Part shown: one piece after another, positions 1-5,048 of the stretch
How positions within the stretch are numbered: position 1 is the stretch's first letter
Layout of the letters: each line of letters starts with the position of its first letter
Source: Clostridia bacterium
Lineage (GTDB): Bacteria > Bacillota > Clostridia > Oscillospirales > CAG-272
Assembly (NCBI GenBank): GCA_017958705.1
Contig: JAGDCE010000213.1
Span: forward strand, 1 to 5,048
Direction of reading: 5' to 3'
DNA length: 5,048 nucleotides
Translations under genes and position numbers: made by a program
Notes under the pieces: model-generated
What the model was told of the DNA's origin: nothing
What the model saw: only the letters and a program-made list of their open reading frames with translations
Database searches by the model: none

Positions 1-45
1 CATTAGTGAGCGAAGCGAACGTCTTCATTAAACCGACTGAATATG

Positions 46-80
46 AAAAGCAGACTGATTTTAATTTCAGCCTGCTTTTT
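46..80 (+). terminator. Candidate intrinsic terminator, possibly bidirectional
   Basis: An 8-bp stem AAAAGCAG (46-53) pairs with CTGCTTTT (72-79). After a 1x1 mismatch (A54 and C71) it continues as CTGA (55-58) with TCAG (67-70) around an 8-nt AT-only loop. On the + strand the stem runs into five T's (76-80); on the - strand it ends in four T's. It could therefore end a + strand gene lying to the left of the window, the leftward operon that stops at 278, or both. The short T-runs and AT-rich lower stem make it a moderate rather than strong terminator. Confidence 0.5.
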
Positions 81-92
81 AAGTGCGCACTT
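81..92. repeat. 12-nt perfect palindrome
   Basis: AAGTGCGCACTT is its own reverse complement and follows directly on the candidate terminator hairpin. It may be a protein-binding site, or may extend the folded region between the leftward operon and whatever lies to the left. No gene start or promoter was recognised beside it, so the role is unknown and chance is possible. Confidence 0.3.
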
Positions 93-179
93 ACTCACCA
101 CACGGACTTGCGGTGAAAAAAACTGCCTTATGACGGTCGCGGCTTGTGTCACAGCGGATTTTTTTGTTTCAGCCGGATT

Positions 180-277
180 AAATTCGCCTCTTGAAGCTCG
201 CCGTCAGGCGAATTTAGCTTGCGAAGCAAATTCAGCTGACCGAAGGTCAATTCAGCTCGCCGTCAGGCGAATTCAGC
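180..277. repeat. Array of short hairpins with covarying stems and a conserved ATTYAGC linker
   Basis: Four small hairpins follow one another: TCGCC-GTCA-GGCGA (198-211), TTGC-GAA-GCAA (219-229), TGACC-GAA-GGTCA (237-249) and TCGCC-GTCA-GGCGA (257-270). Their starts are 21, 18 and 20 bases apart. Each is followed by the same 7-base linker: ATTTAGC (212-218) or ATTCAGC (230-236, 250-256, 271-277). The stems differ in sequence yet stay paired, which is what selection for structure would give. An inverted AAATTCGCC (180-188) can also pair with GGCGAATTT (207-215), so the left end has an alternative longer hairpin. The last linker touches the stop codon of the leftward gene (278-280), so the array would form the start of that operon's 3' untranslated region. 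I recall similar AATTCAGC-linked hairpins from gut Clostridia but cannot name an accepted family. Repeat-associated element or RNA-stability structure are both possible. Confidence 0.8.
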
Positions 278-1366
278 TTACTCCGTAACCATTTCATATA
301 TTTTATACACGCCGTCGATCTTATGCAGATAGATCGTGAATTCGCAGTGGTCGACGTAGTCCTCGCGTCCTTTTTTGGTCAGGTGATGATCGAAGCTGAC
401 GCGGCAAGACATAACCTTTCCGTAATCGAAGAATTCTGACGCGGCTTCGTTCTCGAAGAAATATCCGTCGTGCTCCCAGACGAACGAGTTCGGGTTGTCG
501 TAAATGTTCTGGTACAGATCCGTTTCGGGATCGAGATAATCCTGCACCGTTTTGAATCTCGCGTCGTCCTGCATATAGATCGCGTAGCGCTTCATCGCCT
601 CGAGCACGTATCCGGAATACTCCTCTTTAAGCTGTTCGCTGTATTCGTATCTGCACGAATACAGTTTTTTCTCCGCGTCGTACTCCAGCGCGACCTCGTC
701 GCCGTTCATATCCTTTACCGAGATCATCGGCTGATCGTACAGCCCCGTCAGCATATACGCCTTGTACGTGAACAGGAACGCGCCTTCCGGCACGGTGTCG
801 CGGGTATCATCCTTTACGCCTGACGAGGTGAGCTGTTCATCGCCGAGCTGAAGCGAGCCCGCGTAAGCGGTGAAACGCTCCGGCAGGATCACGCTGACGT
901 AATCCGTCGGTTCGTCGTAATAAAGCGTGACTTTATCGAGCTCGTAGAACACCATCCCGCGCTCGCTCTTGCCGTCCTTCGGCTTTATCGAAAATCTCGC
1001 TATGCGCTCGCCGTCGGCGCGGACGTTGACTACCATGCGCTCGGTACCGGCTACGTAGCCGTACGACATCTGTTTGCCCTGCAGGCGCTGTGCAAAATGT
1101 CTGACCGCGCCCTCGTACGTGTCCGGCTCTTTATACTCCGGCCCGACTCCGTACAGGTTTATCAGCGTGGCGGCGTCCGGATGCTCGAAATACTGCTCGA
1201 ATATCCGCTGTACTTCATATTTGGGCTGAGATTCCTCGTATTCCGCCAGCCATTCCCTGACCGGCTTCTGCAGAAGCAGTACGGCGATGAGTCCCGCGGC
1301 GATTATGACGCAGAGCGCTATGTAGAACAAAAGCGACGTCCATCTGAATCCGAATGCTTTCTTCAT
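278..1366 (-). CDS. Single-pass membrane protein of unknown function with a large extracellular part
   Basis: I do not recognise a named family for this 362-residue protein. A short N-terminus with Lys2, Lys3 and Arg8 precedes one hydrophobic segment at about residues 11-32, rich in Leu, Ile and Ala. This suggests an uncleaved anchor with the remaining ~330 residues outside the cell. No lipobox is seen. The exported part has two similarly built stretches, about 50-150 and 252-360. Each begins with an amphipathic helix (VQRIFEQYF; AMKRYAIYMQ) and ends in alternating beta strands, the second closing with DGVYKIYEMV. That pattern recalls NTF2-like or cystatin-like folds, but this is inference. 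The start follows the upstream gene's stop by one base (TGA-T-ATG), with GGTGGGG (1374-1380) 7 bases before it inside the upstream coding sequence, so the two are translationally coupled. It probably works with the upstream phosphodiester glycosidase at the envelope. The TAA stop directly abuts the hairpin array. Confidence 0.85.
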   Translation of the reverse strand: MKKAFGFRWTSLLFYIALCVIIAAGLIAVLLLQKPVREWLAEYEESQPKYEVQRIFEQYFEHPDAATLINLYGVGPEYKEPDTYEGAVRHFAQRLQGKQMSYGYVAGTERMVVNVRADGERIARFSIKPKDGKSERGMVFYELDKVTLYYDEPTDYVSVILPERFTAYAGSLQLGDEQLTSSGVKDDTRDTVPEGAFLFTYKAYMLTGLYDQPMISVKDMNGDEVALEYDAEKKLYSCRYEYSEQLKEEYSGYVLEAMKRYAIYMQDDARFKTVQDYLDPETDLYQNIYDNPNSFVWEHDGYFFENEAASEFFDYGKVMSCRVSFDHHLTKKGREDYVDHCEFTIYLHKIDGVYKIYEMVTE

Positions 1367-1367
1367 A

Positions 1368-2585
1368 TCACTGCCCCACCATAAAGAACGTGGGCAAATA
1401 CCTCGGGCGCGTGAACGCCTTGTATTTGTTCACCAGGCCGAGACGCTGATACTCGTCGAGCTCGCTCTCGTTAACGTTGTACTTGCTTATGTAGTTTTTA
1501 TAATACATCATAGACGACGATCCGCCGTCGAGCATCGCGGCGGTGACGGCGCCGTATTTGACCATCATGTCGATCACGTCGTCGTAATCGGCTCCGATCG
1601 ACGACGCGGAGCGGCCGTCAGTCACGATAAAGACGAACTTCCCGTCGGCCCGCTGGCCTATCGCCGTCCTCTGCGCCTTGCCCTTGTTGTTCGGCGCGTA
1701 ATAGCAGACCGTCTTGCCGTCGACCGTCTCTATCAGCACGTTTTTCGTCTGGAAGGACAGACCGTCGCGGATGCCGAGCGCGTCCGCCTGTTCGCGTGTC
1801 ATGGATTCTGCGACGACGAGCTTGTCGTTTTTGTCTATTCCAATGAACGTGCGCTTGCGTCCGTCGTCCCAGACGCATTCGCCGCGCGAATATGTCAGGC
1901 CTATCGGGCGCTCGCCGAGACCGACGCCGCCGGTATCCTGGAACTCTCCGCCGTTTATCGCCGCTATCGCGTTGTATTTCTCCGCCGCGTCGTATATGCG
2001 CATTCCGCGGACCGCGTCCTTGAATCTGCTGCTCGAGACGCCGACGAAGACCTTCGACGGGTCGTGAACGATCATCACGTAGGCGCGGAACGTGCCGGCG
2101 GAATCGAGATGAAGCTCGATCCCGTCCGAAATATCGGGCGGCGGCGCGTCGGGATCATCTTTGCCCGGGATCACGACGGGGCCGGGCGTGTCGGAATGCG
2201 TCTGCGTCGGATCGACGTCGACCTCCTCGATCACCTTTTCACCGCTCGCGTCGACTATGCTCTGCACCTCCTCGTCCGACAGGAAGAGCCCCGGCACCCA
2301 TTTGGTCGCGGACGCCTGCATCGCCGACTGGACGAGAAAATCGCGGAAGGTGTCTGACGGTCCGTGCGCCACGGTGTCGAGCGTTTTGAAAACGCCGAAC
2401 AGGGCTATGAACAAAAGCGTGACCGCAATAAGGATTATGCGGTAAAAAAGGCGCAGGAAAAACCCGGCGTAATATTTTGCGCCGTATTTTTTCTCCTTCG
2501 CCTGAGTGCGGACTATTTTGTATCTGCGCTCGTCGCCTTCTCTGCGGCTGGCGTGCAGCGTCAGCTTTTTGCTTTGTTTTTTCAT
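1368..2585 (-). CDS. Membrane-anchored phosphodiester glycosidase (NAGPA/DUF2233 domain)
   Basis: The catalytic part belongs to the family of human NAGPA, the enzyme that removes GlcNAc from a phosphodiester-linked sugar. Bacterial members are often annotated as exopolysaccharide biosynthesis proteins, and their true substrates are mostly unknown. The 405-residue protein has a basic cytoplasmic tail (1-45), one membrane segment (about 46-66), a stalk ending in an Asp/Pro-rich linker (about 121-153) and the NAGPA domain (about 157-405). Family marks seen in order are NGGEF (211-215), RTAIG (306-310), VTDGR (321-325) and LDGGSSSMMYY (352-362); the Asp-Gly-Gly and Asp-Gly-Arg loops are the most conserved parts. 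No signal-peptidase site is evident, so the domain should stay tethered outside the membrane. It is first in a leftward operon, under an extended -10 promoter at 2628-2656. The ribosome site is weak (GGA, 6 bases before ATG), but MKKQSKK is a natural start. Teichoic-acid or capsule phosphodiesters are plausible substrates by inference. Confidence 0.93.
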   Translation of the reverse strand: MKKQSKKLTLHASRREGDERRYKIVRTQAKEKKYGAKYYAGFFLRLFYRIILIAVTLLFIALFGVFKTLDTVAHGPSDTFRDFLVQSAMQASATKWVPGLFLSDEEVQSIVDASGEKVIEEVDVDPTQTHSDTPGPVVIPGKDDPDAPPPDISDGIELHLDSAGTFRAYVMIVHDPSKVFVGVSSSRFKDAVRGMRIYDAAEKYNAIAAINGGEFQDTGGVGLGERPIGLTYSRGECVWDDGRKRTFIGIDKNDKLVVAESMTREQADALGIRDGLSFQTKNVLIETVDGKTVCYYAPNNKGKAQRTAIGQRADGKFVFIVTDGRSASSIGADYDDVIDMMVKYGAVTAAMLDGGSSSMMYYKNYISKYNVNESELDEYQRLGLVNKYKAFTRPRYLPTFFMVGQ

Positions 2586-2627
2586 AACGTATCCGACTTT
2601 TTTCGATAAAATTACCGATGGGAATTT

Positions 2628-2656
2628 ATTATATCATATACTCTTTCAAAAATCAA
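2628..2656 (-). promoter_or_regulatory. Sigma-A promoter with extended -10 for the leftward operon
   Basis: Read on the - strand, TTGATT (2656-2651) is followed by a 17-base spacer and a perfect TATAAT (2633-2628). TG sits one base upstream of the hexamer, giving the extended -10 form TGnTATAAT. Transcription should start near 2621, giving a leader of about 36 nt before the ATG at 2585. No riboswitch-sized leader fits in that space. The consensus quality predicts strong basal expression despite the weak ribosome site that follows. Confidence 0.82.
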
Positions 2657-2700
2657 CCCCCTTTTTTCATGTTTTATCACTTATGTTTGCAAGTATAGTC

Positions 2701-2729
2701 TTGACATTTCGTTTTTGTGGTAGTATCAT
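2701..2729 (+). promoter_or_regulatory. Sigma-A promoter for the rightward operon
   Basis: A perfect -35 TTGACA (2701-2706) is followed by a 17-base spacer and the -10 TATCAT (2724-2729), one mismatch from consensus. The predicted start is near 2736, only a few bases before the Shine-Dalgarno at 2740-2747. The two divergent -35 boxes are 44 bases apart (2657-2700). That stretch is AT-rich and holds only a weak ACTT/AAGT inverted repeat, so no operator can be called. The two operons are divergent but do not overlap in promoter sequence. Confidence 0.82.
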
Positions 2730-2739
2730 AAATGCGATC

Positions 2740-2747
2740 GGAGGTGA
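2740..2747 (+). promoter_or_regulatory. Perfect Shine-Dalgarno poorly placed for the GNAT start
   Basis: GGAGGTGA is fully complementary to the 3' end of 16S rRNA (UCACCUCC). The first possible in-frame start of the acetyltransferase is ATG at 2769, 21 bases further on, which is too far for normal initiation. In that frame a TGA at 2745-2747 and the lack of ATG, GTG or TTG before 2769 exclude an earlier start. The codon at usable distance is TTG at 2749, which opens a short ORF in another frame. Confidence 0.65.
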
Positions 2748-2748
2748 G

Positions 2749-2772
2749 TTGCCACGGAACAGCTCGTCATGA
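2749..2772 (+). CDS. Possible 7-codon leader peptide (TTG start) coupled to the GNAT gene
   Basis: A TTG codon follows the perfect Shine-Dalgarno by a short spacer and opens an ORF reading MPRNSSS, then TGA. The stop overlaps the acetyltransferase start as ATGA at 2769-2772, the same junction used between the later genes of this operon. Ribosomes that load at the strong site would finish this peptide exactly on the ATG of the next gene, so its role would be to deliver them by reinitiation. The peptide has no run of a single rare amino acid apart from three Ser codons and no attenuator follows, so classic attenuation is not supported. The alternative is that the ORF is incidental, or that a base is missing or extra here and the true start lies upstream. 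Confidence 0.35.
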   Translation: MPRNSSS

Positions 2773-3281
2773 GATGGAAAAAAGGAGATATGCCGGCGCC
2801 GCCCGACTGGGGCGGATTCGTGTGCCGCAGCTTCAACGGCTCCGATGAGGATATCGAAAAATGGCTCGACATAGTCGCCGACGGGCTGACCGACGGCAGA
2901 CAGGACCCCGACTTTTTCAGAGAGTGCATGTACAGTCACGGCCCGCTTGAATTCGACAAGTTCTTCATCGTCGAATACGGGGGCGAACCCGCGGCGACGC
3001 TCGCGGTCATCTGTGACTACGAAAAGCGCGAGGGATATATCCACATGGTCGCCTGCAGGACCCCGTTTCGCGGGCGCGGCGTCGGCACTCGGCTGAACAC
3101 AGAAGCGGTTCGCGCGCTGATCGGCGCCGGGATGGAGACGGCGTATCTTACGACGGACGATTTCCGCATCCCAGCGATAAAAAGCTATCTGAGAGCGGGA
3201 TTTTATCCCGATATCATAAATGAAGAACACGAAAAAAGGTGGGCGGCGATCTTTGCCGCCACGGGAGGCAAACAGCAATGA
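2769..3281 (+). CDS. GNAT family N-acetyltransferase
   Basis: This 170-residue cytoplasmic enzyme would move an acetyl group from acetyl-CoA to an amine on an unknown acceptor; the length is normal for a single GNAT domain. The acetyl-CoA pyrophosphate loop is RGRGVG (residues 101-106, the R/Q-x-x-G-x-G/A motif), preceded by the beta-4 strand YIHMVACRTPF and followed by helix TRLNTEAVRALIGAG. Motif B reads DDFRIPAIKSYLRAGF (130-145), with the usual Tyr and Gly-Phe. The front part (residues 15-60), which normally sets acceptor choice, has no match I can name. ATG at 2769 is the first possible start in frame; the later ATG at 2790 has AAAGGAG only 2 bases before it, too close. The 3' end overlaps the lipoprotein gene by ATGA (3278-3281). 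It could modify an amino sugar, a small molecule or a protein. Confidence 0.92.
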   Translation: MRWKKGDMPAPPDWGGFVCRSFNGSDEDIEKWLDIVADGLTDGRQDPDFFRECMYSHGPLEFDKFFIVEYGGEPAATLAVICDYEKREGYIHMVACRTPFRGRGVGTRLNTEAVRALIGAGMETAYLTTDDFRIPAIKSYLRAGFYPDIINEEHEKRWAAIFAATGGKQQ

Positions 3282-4147
3282 AAAAGACAGTCTGCGCGCT
3301 GATCGTCTGCGCCGCGCTCCTCTTCTGCGGATGCGGACCGGCGGCGATCACGGATTTCCCTTCGTATCTGTCCGAGAGCGACTATACAGTCGCGACCGGC
3401 ACCGTCAAGGCGGCCGATATAAAGCAGATCGTGATCGAATGGGTAAGCGGAAGCGTGCGCATAGAGGAATCCGACGTCGATCAGATCACGTTCTCCGAAG
3501 TCAATTCGCTTGACGAAAAGACCGATGCGCTCGGCGAAATCCGGAAAGACAAGGAGCTGACGGAAAGCCTCAAAATGAGGTATAAGACCGAGGGCGGCAC
3601 GCTGACGATACGCTTTTGCAAATCAGGTCTGCGCGTACGCGCCGGAGCGGTCAAGAACCTGAAAAAGGATCTGACGGTGTACGTGCCGGCGGGGACGGAG
3701 CTCGATCTGACTGACGTCAACGTCGTATCGTCCGACGTCTACATGAACGGCATAAAATCGGCTAAGACGACTTTAAACGGCGTCTCCGCGTCGCTGAAGC
3801 TCGCCGACTGCACGACGGGCGAAGCGGTCATCCGCACGGTATCGGGCAGCGTCGGCATAACGTCCGGCACGGCGCCCGACAGGATCGAGATAGAATCCGT
3901 ATCGGGAAAAGCGGCACTCGATCTGCCGTCCGTATCGGAGTTGAAAGTTGACTGTGTATCCGCGGACGTCTCGCTGTCGCTGCACAGCGCGGACTTCACG
4001 CTCACGCTCGCCGGCATAAGCTCGGCGCTTGAAGTAAACGGTTTCAAATATGATAAAAAGGAGGATCGGACGTACGTTTTCGGCAGCGGCGAAGGCACTG
4101 TAAGCATCCAGAGCGTTTCCGGCAGCGTATTAATCGAATCGAAATGA
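3278..4147 (+). CDS. DUF4097-type beta-solenoid lipoprotein
   Basis: The 289-residue product starts with a lipoprotein-like signal peptide: Lys2-Lys3, a hydrophobic core (about 5-16), then Phe-Cys-Gly-Cys with Cys19 the likely lipidated residue. The lipobox is imperfect (Phe at -3, Cys at -2, Gly at -1). The rest matches the DUF4097 pattern of repeated short strands with a V-S-G/S/A turn: WVSGSVRI (55), VVSSDVYM (149), GVSASLKL (168), TVSGSVGI (187), SVSGKAAL (207), CVSADVSL (226), GISSALEV (246) and SVSGSVLI (279). The spacing of 19-20 residues between 149 and 246 fits one turn of a right-handed beta helix. A strand marker YVPAGTELDL (135-144) precedes the regular turns. DUF4097 proteins are widespread in Bacillota, often near envelope-stress or regulatory genes, with no settled biochemical role. 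The ATG overlaps the GNAT stop; GGGAGG (3263-3268) lies 9 bases before it and fixes this start over an upstream ATG at 3239. Confidence 0.9.
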   Translation: MKKTVCALIVCAALLFCGCGPAAITDFPSYLSESDYTVATGTVKAADIKQIVIEWVSGSVRIEESDVDQITFSEVNSLDEKTDALGEIRKDKELTESLKMRYKTEGGTLTIRFCKSGLRVRAGAVKNLKKDLTVYVPAGTELDLTDVNVVSSDVYMNGIKSAKTTLNGVSASLKLADCTTGEAVIRTVSGSVGITSGTAPDRIEIESVSGKAALDLPSVSELKVDCVSADVSLSLHSADFTLTLAGISSALEVNGFKYDKKEDRTYVFGSGEGTVSIQSVSGSVLIESK

Positions 4148-5048
4148 AAAAACTCAGTATAGGCGTCATAGGTCTCGGGGCAAGAGGCTACTACATGCTC
4201 CCGCTGCTCTGCGGGATGGACAATTACGACGTGGTATGCGTCTGCGACCGCTGTCACGACAGAACGGAAGCCGGCGTAAAATGCGTAAGCGAATTATACG
4301 GCAGACCGATAGCGGGTTTTGACGACTGGGAAAAGGTCATAGAATACAAGCCGGACGCGATACTTATAATCACCGGCTGGGAGGATCACGTAAAGATAAG
4401 TCTCGCGGCGCTCGAGGCCGGCATAGCCGTGGGCTGCGAGGTCGGCGGCGCGTACAGCGTCGAGGACTGCTATAAACTCGTACAGACGCAAAAAGCGACG
4501 GGCACGCCCTTCATGCTCCTCGAAAACTGCTGCTACGGCAGATACGAGATGATGGTCATGAACATGGTGAGTCAAGGCCTTTTCGGCGACATAGTAAACT
4601 GCGAGGGCGGCTACCGCCACGATCTGCGCACCGAGATACTTTACGGCGAGAAAAACCGCCATTACAGGCTGGAAAATTACAAGCACAGAAAATGCGAGAA
4701 CTATCCGACGCACGATCTCGGACCGATCGCGCAGGTCCTCGACATAAACAGAAGCAACAAATTCATGACGCTGACGTCGTTTTCAACGAAAGCCGCAGGC
4801 TTGAACGATTACGCACGCCTGCATGAAGACGTCCCTGCCGATCTGCGGACTTATCCGTTCGAGCAGGGCGACGTCGTAAAGACGGTGATCGAATGCTCCG
4901 GCGGTCAGCTTATCACGCTCACGCTCGACACGACGTTGCCGCGCCCGTACAGCCGCAATTTCACGATTCAGGGCACGCGCGGTATGTACTGCGAGGACGG
5001 CAACTTCATATATCTTGACCGCGATCACGACGAGACGATGCACTTCGA
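4144..5048 (+). CDS. Gfo/Idh/MocA family protein, GH109-like NAD-dependent glycosidase candidate (3' end cut off)
   Basis: The first 301 codons are present and the frame is open to the window edge; relatives usually run to about 400 residues or more. The N-terminal Rossmann fold shows GVIGLGARG (7-15) and Asp35 at the end of the second strand (VVCVCDRC), where an acidic residue favours NAD over NADP. The usual EKP motif of sugar dehydrogenases, whose Lys takes part in catalysis, reads EVG here (99-101). GH109 hydrolases also lack that Lys. Further similarity to GH109 is seen in ENCCYGR (127-133), GGYRHDLR (155-162), YPTHDLGPIAQ (187-197) and PRPYSRNFTIQGTRG (267-281). The YPTH pair corresponds, from memory, to a Tyr/His needed in the characterised alpha-N-acetylgalactosaminidase. 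There is no signal peptide, so it is cytoplasmic. The ATG overlaps the lipoprotein stop as ATGA with no good Shine-Dalgarno, so translation is probably coupled. Plain dehydrogenase activity cannot be excluded. Confidence 0.88.
   Translation, partial: MKKLSIGVIGLGARGYYMLPLLCGMDNYDVVCVCDRCHDRTEAGVKCVSELYGRPIAGFDDWEKVIEYKPDAILIITGWEDHVKISLAALEAGIAVGCEVGGAYSVEDCYKLVQTQKATGTPFMLLENCCYGRYEMMVMNMVSQGLFGDIVNCEGGYRHDLRTEILYGEKNRHYRLENYKHRKCENYPTHDLGPIAQVLDINRSNKFMTLTSFSTKAAGLNDYARLHEDVPADLRTYPFEQGDVVKTVIECSGGQLITLTLDTTLPRPYSRNFTIQGTRGMYCEDGNFIYLDRDHDETMHF

Noticed and set aside
3..116. Frame open from the left edge to TGA at 114-116 (possible C-terminal end of a gene lying to the left)
   Set aside because: It runs through the hairpin at 46-80 and the palindrome, and the 37 residues match nothing I recognise. 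Without upstream sequence it cannot be supported as coding.
116..166. Second intrinsic terminator using the A7 or T7 tracts
   Set aside because: The GC-rich segment between the tracts gives only weak, interrupted pairings on either strand, with no stem comparable to that at 46-79.
180..277. CRISPR array
   Set aside because: The constant part is only 7 bases, the variable parts are self-complementary hairpins rather than unique spacers, and no cas genes are near.
43..288. Open frame of 81 codons on the + strand starting with a signal-peptide-like MKSRLILISACFL
   Set aside because: It starts inside the terminator-like hairpin and its second half is only a translation of the hairpin array. It has no Shine-Dalgarno and runs into the 3' end of the leftward gene.
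3239..3277. Upstream in-frame ATG for the lipoprotein gene, adding 13 residues
   Set aside because: It would place a polar, charged extension before the signal peptide and overlap the GNAT gene by 43 bases. The ATG at 3278 has a good Shine-Dalgarno and an ATGA junction.
2667..3278. Long - strand open frame of 203 codons antisense to the GNAT gene
   Set aside because: The + strand frame has clear GNAT motifs, and the antisense frame is an expected by-product of GC-rich codon use. It also spans the divergent promoter region and has no family features.
3739..4257. Long - strand open frame antisense to the lipoprotein gene
   Set aside because: It is a shadow of the DUF4097 repeats (Ser/Val-rich in both directions) and crosses the lipoprotein/GH109-like junction.

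Overview
The window looks like chromosomal DNA from an uncultured or poorly known member of the Clostridia (Bacillota), probably of gut type. The evidence is perfect anti-SD-complementary Shine-Dalgarno sequences, sigma-A type promoters including an extended -10, Gram-positive style families (a membrane-anchored phosphodiester glycosidase and a DUF4097 lipoprotein) and a moderately GC-rich coding style with frequent ATA and AGA codons. This placement is inference; the window holds no rRNA or marker gene.

Layout: 1-277 is non-coding. It holds a candidate terminator hairpin (46-80), a 12-nt palindrome (81-92) and an array of short hairpins (180-277). The hairpin stems differ in sequence but stay self-complementary, and they are joined by a conserved ATTYAGC linker. 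The array abuts the stop codon of a leftward two-gene operon (2585 to 278). That operon encodes a single-pass membrane protein with an extracellular NAGPA/DUF2233 phosphodiester glycosidase domain, followed one base later by a single-pass membrane protein of unknown function. A divergent promoter region (about 2586-2748) carries a well-formed sigma-A promoter on each strand.

The rightward operon starts at about 2736. It encodes a GNAT acetyltransferase, a DUF4097 beta-solenoid lipoprotein and a Gfo/Idh/MocA protein resembling the GH109 NAD-dependent glycosidases, cut off by the right edge. Both gene junctions are 4-base ATGA overlaps. The best ribosome-binding site of the operon is placed for a 7-codon TTG-started ORF that itself overlaps the GNAT start by ATGA, so the operon may be read as a chain of coupled cistrons.

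The leftward pair probably acts at the cell surface on phosphodiester-linked sugars (inference from family). The rightward operon joins a cytoplasmic acetyltransferase, a cytoplasmic sugar-active enzyme and a surface lipoprotein; no shared substrate can be named from sequence. The hairpin array is the structure that ordinary annotation explains least.
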